Shown piece by piece: positions 9,660 through 20,247 of a stretch of 64,000 bases of DNA; within the stretch, counting starts at the first letter, position 1, and each line of letters starts with the position of its first letter. Origin of the DNA: Pseudomonas rhizophila (GTDB taxonomy: Bacteria > Pseudomonadota > Gammaproteobacteria > Pseudomonadales > Pseudomonadaceae); the NCBI RefSeq assembly GCF_003033885.1, contig NZ_CP024081.1, positions 1,829,980 through 1,893,979 of the forward strand, given 5' to 3'. Below the pieces are notes generated by a model. It saw nothing but the letters and a program-made list of their open reading frames with translations, did not search any database and was not told where the DNA came from. The position numbers and the translations under genes are program-made.

Positions 9660-10256
9660 ATGAAACCGCTTTACCTCGCCTCGGGCTCGCCGCGTCGGCG
9701 TGAGTTGCTCACGCAGATCGGTGTGCCATTCACCGCCGTCAGCGCAGACATCGACGAAACTCCCCTGGATGACGAAACCCCTTCGGCCTATGTCGAACGT
9801 CTGGCGCGCGGCAAGGCTGAGGCCGGGCGACGTGCTTTGCCCGCAGGCATGGACGGCTGCGTGCTGGGTGCCGACACCGCCGTGGTGCTGGACGGGCGGA
9901 TTCTGGGCAAGCCGCTGGATCAGGCCGACTCAATGGCGATGCTTTTGAGCCTGTCCGGTCGTGACCATGAGGTGCTGACCGCCATTGCGGTACTGGACGG
10001 GCAACGTTGTGAATCCTGTGTGGTGCGCAGCCGGGTCAGCTTTCGCTCCATCACCGAACAACAAGCGCTAGCCTATTGGAACAGCGGTGAGCCCCGGGAC
10101 AAGGCCGGCGGCTATGGTATTCAGGGCTTGGGGGCGGTATTCGTCGCCGGGCTTGAAGGCAGCTATTCAGCTGTGGTCGGCCTGCCGCTGTGCGAAACCT
10201 CGGAGCTGTTGGGCCATTTCGGCATACCCTGTTGGCAAACCCTGAGCGCGCGCTGA
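9660..10256 (+). CDS. Maf/YhdE-family nucleoside triphosphate pyrophosphatase
   Basis: A 198-residue Maf-type house-cleaning enzyme, probably the YhdE subfamily acting on dTTP/UTP and modified nucleotides. It shows the [10 protein letters not shown] substrate-binding motif (residues 8-17), the DETP segment near residue 32, [10 protein letters not shown] around 72 with the catalytic-type Asp, and the C-terminal [16 protein letters not shown]. The location between mreD and rng is the same as for E. coli yhdE. The ATG at 9660 was chosen over the adjacent in-frame TTG. Confidence 0.93.
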   Translation: MKPLYLASGSPRRRELLTQIGVPFTAVSADIDETPLDDETPSAYVERLARGKAEAGRRALPAGMDGCVLGADTAVVLDGRILGKPLDQADSMAMLLSLSGRDHEVLTAIAVLDGQRCESCVVRSRVSFRSITEQQALAYWNSGEPRDKAGGYGIQGLGAVFVAGLEGSYSAVVGLPLCETSELLGHFGIPCWQTLSAR

Positions 10257-10312
10257 GCGCCGTCTGACTTGATGCGGCCATTATCGTGAACACGCCTGAA
10301 CGAGACCCTGCC

Positions 10313-11770
10313 ATGAGTGAAGAGATCCTGATCAACATCACGCCGATGGAATCGCGCGTGGCGGTGGTTGAAAACGGTGTTCTGCAAGAAGTTCACGTCG
10401 AGCGCACGCAAAAACGTGGCATCGTCGGCAATATCTATAAAGGCAAGGTGGTGCGGGTGTTGCCGGGCATGCAGGCGGCGTTCGTCGATATTGGCCTGGA
10501 TCGTGCGGCGTTCATTCATGCCTCGGAAATATCCATGCGTGAAGGCCCGGCCGTGGAGAGCATCAGTGCCCTGGTTCATGAAGGCCAGAGCCTGGTGGTC
10601 CAGGTCACCAAGGACCCCATCGGTTCCAAGGGCGCGCGCTTGACCACGCAGCTGTCGATTCCGTCGCGCTACCTGGTGTACATGCCGCGTACCGCTCACG
10701 TCGGCATTTCCCTGAAGATCGAAGATGAAGCCGAGCGCGAGCGCCTCAAGCAGGTGGTCAGCGATTGCGTGGAGAAAGAGGGCATCAAGGAAGCTGGAGG
10801 TTTCATCCTGCGCACCGCCGCCGAAGGGGCCGGGGCCGATGAAATTCTCATGGACATCCGCTATTTGCGCCGGCTCTGGGACCAGATTGCCGATCAGATC
10901 AAGACCATCGCCACCCCCAGCGTGATCTACGAAGACCTCGGTCTGGCATTGCGGACCCTGCGGGACCTGGTCAGCCCCAAGATTGAGAAAATCCGCATCG
11001 ATTCCCGGGAAACCTTCCAGAAAACCACCCAGTTTGTGGCGGAGCTGATGCCGGAAATCGCTGATCGTCTCGAGCATTACCCCGGCGAGCGGCCGATTTT
11101 CGACCTGTACGGCGTCGAAGACGAAATCCAGAAGGCCCTGGAGCGTAAGGTGCCGCTCAAGTCCGGCGGCTACCTGGTGGTGGACCCGGCCGAGGCCATG
11201 AGCACCATTGACGTCAACACTGGGGCGTTCGTCGGCCATCGCAACCTCGAAGAAACCATCTTCAAGACCAACCTGGAAGCGGCCACCGCCATCGCCCGTC
11301 AGCTGCGCCTGCGCAACCTGGGCGGAATCATCATCATCGACTTCATCGACATGGAGCACGAAGAGCACCAGCGCCAGGTGCTGCGGACCCTGGAAAAACA
11401 ACTCGAGCGCGACCACGCCAAGACCAACATCATCGGGATCACCGAGCTGGGCCTGGTGCAGATGACCCGCAAGCGCACTCGCGAGAGCCTTGAGCAGGTG
11501 CTGTGCGAACCGTGCAGCAGTTGCCAGGGCCGGGGCAAGCTCAAGACCCCGGAAACCGTGTGTTACGAAATCTTCCGGGAAATCCTCCGGGAGGCACGCG
11601 CTTACCAGGCCACAGGTTATAGAGTGTTGGCGAACCAGAAAGTGGTGGATCGCCTGCTCGATGAAGAGTCAGGGAACGTTGCGGAACTGGAGGCCTTTAT
11701 CGGTCGCACGATTCGCTTTCAGGTGGAAACCATGTATTCCCAGGAACAATACGACGTGGTGCTGCTCTGA
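10313..11770 (+). CDS. rng: Ribonuclease G
   Basis: A 485-residue endoribonuclease of the RNase E/G family, which matures the 16S rRNA 5' end and decays some mRNAs. The S1 domain (GNIYKGKVVRVLPGMQAAFVDIG, residues about 38-60) is followed by the RNase H/DNase I-like core with DVNTG near residue 300 and IIIDFIDM near 345, which carry the metal-binding aspartates. The zinc-link cysteines are in CEPCSSCQGRG near residue 400. No long C-terminal scaffold is present, so this is G rather than E. The ATG at 10313 matches the family start MSEEILIN. Confidence 0.97.
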   Translation: MSEEILINITPMESRVAVVENGVLQEVHVERTQKRGIVGNIYKGKVVRVLPGMQAAFVDIGLDRAAFIHASEISMREGPAVESISALVHEGQSLVVQVTKDPIGSKGARLTTQLSIPSRYLVYMPRTAHVGISLKIEDEAERERLKQVVSDCVEKEGIKEAGGFILRTAAEGAGADEILMDIRYLRRLWDQIADQIKTIATPSVIYEDLGLALRTLRDLVSPKIEKIRIDSRETFQKTTQFVAELMPEIADRLEHYPGERPIFDLYGVEDEIQKALERKVPLKSGGYLVVDPAEAMSTIDVNTGAFVGHRNLEETIFKTNLEAATAIARQLRLRNLGGIIIIDFIDMEHEEHQRQVLRTLEKQLERDHAKTNIIGITELGLVQMTRKRTRESLEQVLCEPCSSCQGRGKLKTPETVCYEIFREILREARAYQATGYRVLANQKVVDRLLDEESGNVAELEAFIGRTIRFQVETMYSQEQYDVVLL

Positions 11771-11831
11771 AGTGGCTTGATGAGCGGCAGCCCCGCGGAT
11801 TTGAATACTTTTGCCAGGGGAGCCCGCTGAC

Positions 11832-14800
11832 ATGGAGCGTCTGACACGCATTTTGGCCGCGCTGACCCGTTGGGGCCTGGGCCTGTGCGCGCTGCTGTTG
11901 GTGCTGGTGGCACTGTATGTCAGCCTCGGGCGAGAACTGGCTCCGCTGGTGGCCGAATACCGCGCCGAGGTCCAGACCCGCGCCAGCGAAGCGTTGGGCA
12001 TCCCCGTGCATATCGGCAGCCTGGACGGTAGCTGGAGCGCCCTGGCCCCCATCCTGCTGGCCCACGACGTGATGGTCGGCGAGGGCGCCAATGCCTTGCA
12101 TCTGGATCAGGTGCGGGCCGTGCCGGACTTGTGGGGCAGCCTGGTGGCGCGTCAGGTGCGCATTGCTCACCTGGAACTCAGCGGCCTGAAGATCAGCCTC
12201 AAGGAAGGCGCCGACGGCAAGTGGGCCCTGGAGGGGCTGCCAGTGCAGGACGATCAGCCCTTGGATCCCCAGCAACTGCTCGAGCGCATGCAGATGATCT
12301 CGAAGCTGTCGGTGCTCGACAGCCAGGTGACCTTGCAGCCGCTGGAACAACCACCGCTGACCCTGACCTATGTTGGCCTGAGCCTGCGCACTGGTGTTGC
12401 CCGTCAGCGTCTGGATGCCCGACTGACCCTGCCTGACGGCCAACCCGTCGCGATCAACCTGCGCACCCGTATCCGTGCCAGCGACTGGCAGAACGGCCAG
12501 GCTGATGTCTACCTGAGTCTGCCGCAAAGCGATTGGTCCAAATGGCTGCCGGAACGCCTGACCCGACAATGGCATTTTTCCCGGATCAAGGCTGGCGCAG
12601 AGTTCTGGCTGAGCTGGGGCGCGGGCACCGTGCAAAGCGCGGCCATTCGACTGAACGCGCCGGACATCCAGGGCGCCTATGCCGAGCGCAAGCCGGTGCA
12701 GATCCATAACCTGGCGCTCAACGGGTATTTCCAGCGCAGCGACCAGGGATTCAGCGCAACCTTCGATTCCCTGGCAATGAGCCTGGGCGAAACCCGTTGG
12801 GAATCGCGCCTGCAGTTGCAACAGAACAACGCCACCGAAAAAACCGAAGAACTCTGGCACGTGCAGGCTGATCGCCTCGACCTCACGCCGCTGACGCCGT
12901 TGCTCCATGCCCTGGCGCCGTTGCCCGAAGGCGTTGCCACGGCAATCGACCGGCTCAAGTTCACGGGCGGCCTGCGCAACGTGCTGGTGGACTACCGCCC
13001 GCAGAACAGCGGTGATCAGAAAGTCAGCTTCGCCACCAACCTGGACACCGTAGGCTTTGATGCCTATCGCGGCGCCCCGGCGGCGCGCAACGTGTCCGGG
13101 AGCCTGAGCGGCGACCTGGGCGGCGGTGAGCTGCGCATGGACAGCAAGGATTTTTCCCTGCACCTGGACCCGATCTTCGCCAAGCCCTGGCAATACTTGC
13201 AGGCTAACGCCCGGCTGACCTGGAAATTGGACAAGCAGGGTTTCACGCTGATTGCGCCGTACCTGAAGGTACTGGGGGAGGAGGGCCGGATTGCCGGTGA
13301 CTTCCTGATTCGCCTGCATTTCGACCACAGCCAGGAAGACTACATGGACCTGCGGGTCGGCCTGGTGGATGGCGACGGTCGCTATACCGCCAAGTATCTG
13401 CCTGCTGTCCTGAGCCCTGCGCTGGATGAGTGGCTGCGCACGGCAATCGTCAAGGGCGCGGTGGATCAGGGTTTTTTCCAGTATCAAGGTTCGCTGAACC
13501 ACGGTGCCGAAGACGCGGCACGCAGCATCAGCCTGTTTTTCAAGGTGCATGATGCCGAGCTGGCCTTCCAGCCGGGGTGGCCTTCGGTGAGCAAGGTCAG
13601 CGGGGATGTTTTCGTCGAAGACAGCGGCGTGCGCATCTTTGCCAGCCAGGGGCAGTTGCTGGACACCCAGGTCAGGAATGTTTCGGTGAACATCCCCCAT
13701 GTGCCCAGCGGCCAGAATTCCCATCTGCTGTTGGACGGCGAGTTCGCCGGTGGCTTGGGCGACGGTTTGAAGATCCTGCAGACGGCGCCGATCGGTACGG
13801 CGCAGACATTCGCCGGCTGGGAAGGCGAGGGCGACCTGCAAGGCAGTGTGAAGCTGGATATTCCTTTGGCGAAAGGCGAGCAACCGAAGATTCTGGTGGA
13901 CTTCAAGACCGACAAGGCCCGGCTCAAGCTCAGCGAGCCGGTGCTGGAGCTGACGCAGCTCAAGGGCGATTTCCGCTTCGACAGCAACAAAGGACTGAGC
14001 GGCAAGAATATCGCGGCCCGAGCGTTCGACCGGCCCGTGACCGCGCAGATTTTTGCCGAAGGCCGTGCCGGTGAACTGACTACGCGGGTGGCCGCCTCCG
14101 GACAGGTGGAGGTCAAGAAACTCACTGACTGGCTGAAGGTTACACAACCATTGCCGGTGACTGGCGTGGTGCCGTATCAGTTGCAGGTGATCCTCGACGG
14201 TGCCGACAGCCAACTGTCGGTCAGTTCCAGTCTCAAGGGCGTGGCCGTGGATCTGCCCGCGCCCTTCGGGTTGGCGCCCGATGCCGGGCGTGACACGGTG
14301 TTTCGCATGACCTTGCAAGGCGCGGAGCGCCGTTACTGGGTGGATTATGGCGACCTGGCCAGCTTCACCTACGCGGCGCCGAATGGACAGGTTGCAGACG
14401 GTCGCGGTGAACTCTTGCTCGGTAACGGTGATGCGATTCTGCCGGGAGGCAAGGGCCTGCGCCTGCGCGGGACGCTGTCGCAGCTGGATGTGAGTCCGTG
14501 GCAGGAGCTGGTGGGCAAGTATGCGGGGCAGGATCCGGGCGGTAGCGCCAAACAGCTGCTTAGCAGCGTCGATCTGAACATCGGCAAGCTCACCGCCATG
14601 GGCACGACCCTGGACCGGGCTTCGGTGCAACTGGACCGCAAGCCTGACGCCTGGGCTTTGCGACTTGCCAGCGAGCAGGCCAAGGGCACCGCCAGTCTGC
14701 CGGACGCGAAGGCCGCACCGATCGGTATCAAGCTTGACTACATTCGCCTGCCGGCCGCCGACCCGACGGTCCAGACCGACGAAAACGCGCCGGACCCGCT

Positions 14801-15635
14801 GGCTTCGGTCGATCCTCGCAACATTCCGGCCATGGATATTGTCATTGACCAGTTGTTCCAGGGGCCCGACCTCATTGGTGCCTGGTCGTTGAAGGTGCGT
14901 CCGACAGGCAAGGGCATTGCCTTGAACAACCTGGACATGGGCCTCAAGGGCATGGTCTTGAGCGGCAACGGTGGCTGGGAAGGCGTCCCCGGCTCCACCA
15001 GCAGTTGGTACAAAGGCCGCATTGGTGGCAAGAACCTGGCCGATGTGCTCAAGGGCTGGGGCTATGCGCCGAGCGTGACCAGCGAGAAATTCCGCCTGGA
15101 CGTCGATGGTCGCTGGCCTGGCTCGCCAGCGTGGGTCGCCACGAAGCGCTTCTCCGGGAGTCTGGATGCGTCGCTGAGCAAGGGCCAGTTCGTCGAGTTG
15201 GAAGGCGGCGCCCAGGCGCTGCGGGTATTTGGCTTGCTGAACTTCAACTCCATCGGCCGCCGATTGCGCCTGGACTTCTCTGACCTGTTCGGCAAAGGCT
15301 TGAGTTACGATCGGGTCAAGGGGCTGCTGGTGGCGAGCGACGGTGTTTACGTGACCAGTGAACCCATCACCCTGACGGGACCGTCGAGCAACCTGGAGCT
15401 CAACGGCACACTGGACATGGTGGCCGATCGGGTCGACGCCAAGTTGCAGGTGACGCTGCCGGTGACCAACAACCTGCCGATTGCAGCGCTGATTGTCGGC
15501 GCGCCAGCGGTGGGTGGGGCGCTGTTTCTGATCGACAAACTGATTGGCGACCGTGTGGCGCGCTTTGCCAGCGTAAGATACGACGTCAAGGGGCCGTGGA
15601 AAGAGCCGAAGATTACCTTCGACAAGCCGTTCTGA
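11832..15635 (+). CDS. yhdP: YhdP-family AsmA-like envelope protein
   Basis: A giant 1267-residue protein with an N-terminal transmembrane helix (residues about 10-35) and a long periplasmic beta-rich body. It has an AsmA/TamB-like C-terminal domain (DGVYVTSEPITLTGPSSNLEL, then VTLPVTNNLPIAALIVGAPAVGGAL). Members of this family (YhdP, TamB, YdbH) are bridge-like proteins needed for phospholipid delivery to the outer membrane. The ATG at 11832 follows GGGGAG; the in-frame TTG at 11811 is a poorer start. It lies 61 bases after rng, in the usual mre-rng-yhdP-tldD order. Intact and of normal length. Confidence 0.93.
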   Translation: MERLTRILAALTRWGLGLCALLLVLVALYVSLGRELAPLVAEYRAEVQTRASEALGIPVHIGSLDGSWSALAPILLAHDVMVGEGANALHLDQVRAVPDLWGSLVARQVRIAHLELSGLKISLKEGADGKWALEGLPVQDDQPLDPQQLLERMQMISKLSVLDSQVTLQPLEQPPLTLTYVGLSLRTGVARQRLDARLTLPDGQPVAINLRTRIRASDWQNGQADVYLSLPQSDWSKWLPERLTRQWHFSRIKAGAEFWLSWGAGTVQSAAIRLNAPDIQGAYAERKPVQIHNLALNGYFQRSDQGFSATFDSLAMSLGETRWESRLQLQQNNATEKTEELWHVQADRLDLTPLTPLLHALAPLPEGVATAIDRLKFTGGLRNVLVDYRPQNSGDQKVSFATNLDTVGFDAYRGAPAARNVSGSLSGDLGGGELRMDSKDFSLHLDPIFAKPWQYLQANARLTWKLDKQGFTLIAPYLKVLGEEGRIAGDFLIRLHFDHSQEDYMDLRVGLVDGDGRYTAKYLPAVLSPALDEWLRTAIVKGAVDQGFFQYQGSLNHGAEDAARSISLFFKVHDAELAFQPGWPSVSKVSGDVFVEDSGVRIFASQGQLLDTQVRNVSVNIPHVPSGQNSHLLLDGEFAGGLGDGLKILQTAPIGTAQTFAGWEGEGDLQGSVKLDIPLAKGEQPKILVDFKTDKARLKLSEPVLELTQLKGDFRFDSNKGLSGKNIAARAFDRPVTAQIFAEGRAGELTTRVAASGQVEVKKLTDWLKVTQPLPVTGVVPYQLQVILDGADSQLSVSSSLKGVAVDLPAPFGLAPDAGRDTVFRMTLQGAERRYWVDYGDLASFTYAAPNGQVADGRGELLLGNGDAILPGGKGLRLRGTLSQLDVSPWQELVGKYAGQDPGGSAKQLLSSVDLNIGKLTAMGTTLDRASVQLDRKPDAWALRLASEQAKGTASLPDAKAAPIGIKLDYIRLPAADPTVQTDENAPDPLASVDPRNIPAMDIVIDQLFQGPDLIGAWSLKVRPTGKGIALNNLDMGLKGMVLSGNGGWEGVPGSTSSWYKGRIGGKNLADVLKGWGYAPSVTSEKFRLDVDGRWPGSPAWVATKRFSGSLDASLSKGQFVELEGGAQALRVFGLLNFNSIGRRLRLDFSDLFGKGLSYDRVKGLLVASDGVYVTSEPITLTGPSSNLELNGTLDMVADRVDAKLQVTLPVTNNLPIAALIVGAPAVGGALFLIDKLIGDRVARFASVRYDVKGPWKEPKITFDKPF

Positions 15636-15655
15636 CAGGCGATGACATCCCCCTT

Positions 15656-15759
15656 GTGGGAGCGAGCCTGTGGGAGCAAAGCTTGCTCGCGATTGCGGTG
15701 TATCAGCCAGCCTATATGTTGGATGTAACTGCCTCATCACGAGCAAGCTTTGCTCCCAC
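15656..15759. repeat. Composite REPIN
   Basis: The left arm is a composite: the first 14 bases of one REP (GTGGGAGCGAGCCT) run straight into a complete REP of the AAAGCTT subtype (from 15670). The right arm is a single AAAGCTT-type element ending at 15759. The same composite left arm recurs at 40893. Confidence 0.75.
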
Positions 15760-15796
15760 AGCCGCCTCGAGCGAGGATAAAAAAGAGGGAAGCACC

Positions 15797-16660
15797 ATGC
15801 CAGTGGCAGTGATTCAGATGGTCAGTCAAAGCGATGTGCTCGCCAATCTGGCCCGCGCTCGTGTGCTGCTGGAACAGGCTGCCGCTGGCGGCGCAAGGCT
15901 GGCGGTGCTGCCTGAAAACTTCGCGGCCATGGGCCGGCGGGATGTGGCGGACATCGGTCGTGCCGAGGCCTTTGGTCAGGGACCGATCCTGCCCTGGTTG
16001 AAACAGACCGCCCGTGACCTCAAGTTATGGATTGTGGCCGGCACGTTGCCGTTGCCGCCGATGGAACAACCGGACGCCAGGGTGCATGCCTGTTCGTTGC
16101 TGATCGATGATCAGGGCCAGATTGTCGCGCGCTACGACAAGCTGCACCTGTTCGATGTGGACGTGGCAGACAATCGCGGTCGTTATCGCGAGTCTGATGA
16201 CTATGCTTATGGCTACAACGTGGTAGTGGCCGATACACCTGTAGGGCGGGTTGGTCTGACGGTTTGTTATGACTTGCGTTTCCCGGAACTCTATAGCGAG
16301 CTGCGCGCCGCCGGGGCTGAATTGATCACCGCGCCTTCGGCGTTTACCGCAGTGACTGGCGCTGCCCATTGGGAGGTGTTGATTCGCGCCCGGGCCATCG
16401 AGACCCAGTGTTATGTGCTGGCAGCCGCTCAGGGCGGGCTGCATCCAGGGCCACGGGAAACCTTTGGCCATGCAGCGATAGTCGATCCATGGGGCCGCGT
16501 GCTGGCGCAACAGGATCAAGGCGAGGCCGTTTTGCTGGCCGAGCGCGACAGCAGCGAACAGGCGTCCATCCGGGCGCGTATGCCGGTGGCTAGCCATCGG
16601 CGCTTTTTCTCGCAGGGCGCTCGACAGCGGCCTGTCCAAGACGACGAATTCAAGGCGTAG
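15797..16660 (+). CDS. Carbon-nitrogen hydrolase (nitrilase superfamily, Nit1/NadE-domain-like amidase)
   Basis: A 287-residue cytosolic nitrilase-fold hydrolase with the Glu-Lys-Cys triad: Glu in LPENFAAMG (near residue 38), Lys in [11 protein letters not shown] (near 116) and Cys in [12 protein letters not shown] (near 158). It is closest in pattern to the Nit1-like/deaminated glutathione amidase group, which clears deaminated glutathione. It lies between yhdP and tldD, five bases before tldD, as in other Pseudomonas. The ATG at 15797 starts the family N-terminus MPVAVIQM; upstream is repeat DNA. The exact substrate is inferred. Confidence 0.85.
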   Translation: MPVAVIQMVSQSDVLANLARARVLLEQAAAGGARLAVLPENFAAMGRRDVADIGRAEAFGQGPILPWLKQTARDLKLWIVAGTLPLPPMEQPDARVHACSLLIDDQGQIVARYDKLHLFDVDVADNRGRYRESDDYAYGYNVVVADTPVGRVGLTVCYDLRFPELYSELRAAGAELITAPSAFTAVTGAAHWEVLIRARAIETQCYVLAAAQGGLHPGPRETFGHAAIVDPWGRVLAQQDQGEAVLLAERDSSEQASIRARMPVASHRRFFSQGARQRPVQDDEFKA

Positions 16661-16665
16661 AACAT

Positions 16666-18108
16666 ATGAGCGGGTTGTTATCCTCAGTCAGTGAACACCT
16701 TTTAGCCCCCGGTGGCGTCACCCTCGAAAGCCTGCAAGGGGTGCTGGGCGACTTGGCCGGCCCGGGCATCGATGCAGCCGACCTATATTTCCAAGGAATG
16801 ATCTCCGAGTCCTGGTCGCTGGAAGACGGCATCGTCAAGGAAGGCAGTTTCAACCTTGACCAGGGTGTGGGCGTGCGTGCCCAGTCCGGGGAAAAAACCG
16901 GCTTTGCCTACAGCAACGCCATCACCCTTGAAGCACTGGGCGCCGCAGCCCGTGCCGCTCGTTCGATTTCCCGGGCCGGGCAGAACGGCAAGGTACAGGC
17001 CTTCAGCAGCCAGGACGTGACGCAGTTGTATGCGCCGGACAACCCGCTGGAAGTCATGAGCCGCGCCGAAAAGGTCGAGCTGCTCAAGCGCATCGACGTC
17101 GCCACTCGCGCCCTTGATCCACGCATCCAGCAAGTATCGGTGAGCATGGCCGGGGTCTGGGAGCGGATCCTGGTGGCGTCCACCGACGGCGGTCTGGCGG
17201 CGGACGTCCGGCCGCTGGTGCGTTTCAATGTCAGTGTGATCGTCGAGCAGAACGGTCGTCGCGAGCGCGGCGGCCATGGTGGCGGCGGACGTACCGATTA
17301 CCGTTATTTCCTCAGCGAAGATCGCGCCATGGGTTACGCCCGCGAAGCGCTGCGCCAGGCCCTGGTCAACCTGGAAGCGATCCCGGCGCCGGCCGGCACA
17401 TTGCCGGTGGTGCTGGGTTCTGGCTGGTCCGGTGTGCTGCTGCACGAAGCGGTGGGGCACGGTCTGGAAGGCGATTTCAACCGTAAGGGCAGCTCGGCCT
17501 ACAGCGGCCGCATGGGCGAAATGGTCGCTTCGAAACTCTGCACCATCGTCGATGATGGCACCCTGGCCGGGCGTCGCGGCTCCCTGAGCGTCGACGATGA
17601 AGGCACCCCGACCGAATGCACCACCCTGATCGAGAACGGCGTGCTCAAGGGCTATATGCAAGACAAGCTCAACGCCCGCCTGATGGGCGTGGCCCGTACC
17701 GGCAATGGTCGCCGCGAGTCTTACGCGCATCTGCCGATGCCGCGCATGACCAACACCTACATGCTGGGCGGTCAGAGCGATCCGGCGGAAATCATCGCTT
17801 CGGTGAAAAAGGGTATTTACTGCGCCAACCTCGGCGGCGGCCAGGTGGATATCACCAGCGGCAAATTCGTGTTTTCCACCAGTGAGGCTTACCTGATCGA
17901 AGACGGCAAGATCACTGCGCCGGTCAAGGGCGCGACCCTGATCGGCAACGGGCCGGAGGCGATGAGCAAGGTGTCGATGGTCGGTAACGATCTGGCGCTG
18001 GACAGCGGCGTGGGGACGTGCGGCAAGGATGGGCAGTCAGTACCGGTGGGTGTCGGTCAGCCGACCCTGAAGATTGATGCGATTACCGTGGGTGGCACGG
18101 GCGCATGA
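16666..18108 (+). CDS. tldD: Metalloprotease TldD
   Basis: A 480-residue subunit of the TldD/TldE zinc protease, which cleaves unfolded peptides and in enterobacteria matures microcin B17 and degrades CcdA. The metal and catalytic motif HEAVGH (H260-E261-H265) is intact within [14 protein letters not shown]. The C-terminal beta-domain shows [14 protein letters not shown]. Its partner TldE (pmbA) is at 18832, with yjgA in opposite orientation between them. It starts five bases after the amidase stop. Confidence 0.96.
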   Translation: MSGLLSSVSEHLLAPGGVTLESLQGVLGDLAGPGIDAADLYFQGMISESWSLEDGIVKEGSFNLDQGVGVRAQSGEKTGFAYSNAITLEALGAAARAARSISRAGQNGKVQAFSSQDVTQLYAPDNPLEVMSRAEKVELLKRIDVATRALDPRIQQVSVSMAGVWERILVASTDGGLAADVRPLVRFNVSVIVEQNGRRERGGHGGGGRTDYRYFLSEDRAMGYAREALRQALVNLEAIPAPAGTLPVVLGSGWSGVLLHEAVGHGLEGDFNRKGSSAYSGRMGEMVASKLCTIVDDGTLAGRRGSLSVDDEGTPTECTTLIENGVLKGYMQDKLNARLMGVARTGNGRRESYAHLPMPRMTNTYMLGGQSDPAEIIASVKKGIYCANLGGGQVDITSGKFVFSTSEAYLIEDGKITAPVKGATLIGNGPEAMSKVSMVGNDLALDSGVGTCGKDGQSVPVGVGQPTLKIDAITVGGTGA

Positions 18109-18117
18109 CGGGAGCGC

Positions 18118-18143
18118 TGGGTGGAGTGCGAGGCCTCCACCCA
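18118..18143. terminator. Hairpin between convergent tldD and yjgA
   Basis: TGGGTGGAG pairs with CTCCACCCA over an 8-base loop in the 45-bp gap between the two stops. No T-run follows on either strand, so function as a bidirectional terminator is only plausible. Confidence 0.35.
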
Positions 18144-18153
18144 CGGTCGTTAC

Positions 18154-18678
18154 TCAGCGCAGGCCGCGTTGGGTTTCGTCCAGCTCACGAATGTATTTGA
18201 AGATTTTACGGCTCGAGGCCGGTGGCTTGTTTTGCGCCAACTCGTGCTGGGCCTGACGGATCAGGGAGCGCAGTTGCTGACGGTCAGCCTCCGGGTAGTC
18301 GATGACGAATTTTTCCAGTACGCCGTCATCGCCTGCGATCAGGCGATCGCGCCAGCGCTCCAGGTTATGGAAGCGTTCGTTGTACTGCCGGGTAGAGGCA
18401 TCGAGTTGATCGAGCAGAACCAGGATGGCGTCAGTGTCCTGGTCGCGCATCAGTTTGCCGATGAATTGCAGGTGCCGTTTACGCGCGATATTCGCGGTGT
18501 GCTTGGGCGCATCGGCCAGGGCCCGGCGCAAGGCGTCGGTCAGAGGCAGTTTGGCCAGCAAGTCAGGCTTGAGTGTTGTCAGGCGCTCGCCGAGGTCAAC
18601 CAGAGCATGCAGCTCGCGTTTGACCTGGGATTTGCTTTTTTCACCCTCGTAGAGGGAGTCGTCGTAAGAATCAACCAT
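18154..18678 (-). CDS. yjgA: Ribosome biogenesis factor YjgA (DarP, DUF615)
   Basis: A 174-residue, highly charged helical protein of the DUF615/DarP family, which associates with late 50S ribosomal precursors. It shows the family pattern [19 protein letters not shown] near the N-terminus, [13 protein letters not shown] in the middle, and [14 protein letters not shown] at the C-terminus. The ATG at 18676-18678 was chosen; the upstream M at 18693 would add five residues without support. It sits antisense between tldD and pmbA. Confidence 0.92.
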   Translation of the reverse strand: MVDSYDDSLYEGEKSKSQVKRELHALVDLGERLTTLKPDLLAKLPLTDALRRALADAPKHTANIARKRHLQFIGKLMRDQDTDAILVLLDQLDASTRQYNERFHNLERWRDRLIAGDDGVLEKFVIDYPEADRQQLRSLIRQAQHELAQNKPPASSRKIFKYIRELDETQRGLR

Positions 18679-18831
18679 GGTGGCAGTCCGCAAAGAAACG
18701 CCGCCATGATAACCAGTCGGGGGCCGCTTGTCCGGCCCGGTCGCACGAAGGCCTCAGGTTTGTACGCAAAGTCGCGAAGGCACTATTCGTACAAACCCTG
18801 ACCGAAAGCAGAATTTGAGTGGAGATACACC

Positions 18832-20178
18832 ATGAGTGCAGTTCAGAGCGTCGGCCCGCAAGCATTGCCGGCACTGCAGGAACAAGTCGAGCAGATCCTT
18901 GCCGAAGCCAAGCGACAGGGCGCCAGCGCGTGTGAGGTGGCGGTCTCTCTGGAACAAGGTTTGTCGACATCGGTTCGCCAGCGCGAGGTGGAGACCGTCG
19001 AATTCAATCGCGACCAGGGGTTTGGCATCACGTTGTACGCCGGCCAGCGTAAGGGCTCGGCCAGCACGTCGGCCAGTGGTCCTGACGCCATTCGTGAAAC
19101 CGTTGCCGCTGCGCTGGCGATCGCCCAGCACACCTCCGAGGACGAAGCTTCGGGCCTGGCCGATGCGGCGCTGATGTGCAAGGAACTGCGAGACTTCGAC
19201 CTGTTCCACGCCTGGGACATCACCCCGGAACAAGCCATCGAGCAGGCGTTGCGCTGTGAAGCGGCGGCTTTCGACGCCGACCCGCGAATCAAAAACGCCG
19301 ACGGCACGACCCTCAATACCCATCAGGGCTGCCGTGTATACGGTAACAGCCACGGTTTTATCGGTGGTTATGCGTCGACCCGGCACAGCCTCAGTTGCGT
19401 CATGATCGCCGAAGCCAACGGCCAGATGCAGCGCGACTACTGGTATGACGTGAACCGCCAGGGCAATCGTCTGGCAGATCCGGTGAGTATTGGCCGCAAA
19501 GCCGCGCAGCGGGCGGCCAGCCGCTTGGGTGCGCGGCCGGTGCCGACCTGTGAAGTGCCGGTGCTGTTTGCCGCCGAACTGGCCGGCGGGTTGTTTGGCA
19601 GCTTTTTGTCGGCGGTCTCCGGCGGCAATTTGTATCGCAAATCATCGTTTCTCGAAGGGGCACTCGGCCAGAAACTGTTCCCGGAGTGGATGACCATCGA
19701 TGAGCGTCCGCACCTGATGCAGGCCATGGGCAGCTCGGCCTTCGACGGCGATGGCCTGGCCACCTACGCCAAGCCATTCGTGGAGAATGGCGAACTGGTG
19801 TCCTATATTCTCGGCACCTATTCCGGTCGCAAGCTTGGCATGCCCAGCACCGCCAATGCCGGTGGCGTGCATAACCTGTTCGTGACCCATGGCGAAGAGG
19901 ACCAGGCAGCCTTGCTGCGTCGCATGGGCCGTGGCCTGCTGGTGACGGAACTGATGGGGCATGGCCTGAACATGGTCACCGGGGACTATTCTCGTGGCGC
20001 GGCGGGGTTCTGGGTCGAGAACGGCGAGATTCAGTTTGCCGTCCAGGAAGTCACCATCGCTGGTAACATGCGCGATATGTTCAAGCAGATCCTGGCGGTG
20101 GGTAACGACCTGGAACTGCGCAGCAACATCCGCACCGGCTCGGTGTTGATCGAGCGAATGACGGTAGCGGGTAGCTGA
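18832..20178 (+). CDS. pmbA: Metalloprotease subunit PmbA/TldE
   Basis: A 448-residue partner of TldD. It shares the fold (N-terminal domain to about residue 230, then FAAELAGGLFGSFLSAVSGGNLYRKSS) but lacks the HExxxH metal site; the corresponding region is non-catalytic, as in other TldE proteins. The C-terminal GMPSTANAGGVHNLFV and RGAAGFWVENGEIQFAVQEVTIAGN are typical. It forms a heterodimer with TldD; in this genome the two are separated by yjgA but are in the same orientation. A strong terminator follows. Confidence 0.96.
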   Translation: MSAVQSVGPQALPALQEQVEQILAEAKRQGASACEVAVSLEQGLSTSVRQREVETVEFNRDQGFGITLYAGQRKGSASTSASGPDAIRETVAAALAIAQHTSEDEASGLADAALMCKELRDFDLFHAWDITPEQAIEQALRCEAAAFDADPRIKNADGTTLNTHQGCRVYGNSHGFIGGYASTRHSLSCVMIAEANGQMQRDYWYDVNRQGNRLADPVSIGRKAAQRAASRLGARPVPTCEVPVLFAAELAGGLFGSFLSAVSGGNLYRKSSFLEGALGQKLFPEWMTIDERPHLMQAMGSSAFDGDGLATYAKPFVENGELVSYILGTYSGRKLGMPSTANAGGVHNLFVTHGEEDQAALLRRMGRGLLVTELMGHGLNMVTGDYSRGAAGFWVENGEIQFAVQEVTIAGNMRDMFKQILAVGNDLELRSNIRTGSVLIERMTVAGS

Positions 20179-20192
20179 CCTTCAGCGCAGTA

Positions 20193-20230
20193 AAAAAGGC
20201 GCGTCATCCAAGTGGATGACGCGCCTTTTT
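20193..20230 (+). terminator. Rho-independent terminator after pmbA
   Basis: A 17-bp perfect stem (AAAAAGGCGCGTCATCC with its complement) with an AAGT loop and a T5 tail. The A/T tracts make it usable in both directions, serving pmbA and possibly convergent ptsO. Confidence 0.9.
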
Positions 20231-20247
20231 ATATTTAGAGGAACCTT

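Noticed and set aside
11697..15746. A 1349-codon open frame on the minus strand
   Set aside because: It lies fully antisense to yhdP, whose protein is clearly conserved; long antisense frames are expected from GC-rich codon use. The product is rich in Gln, Arg, His and Gly without any domain.
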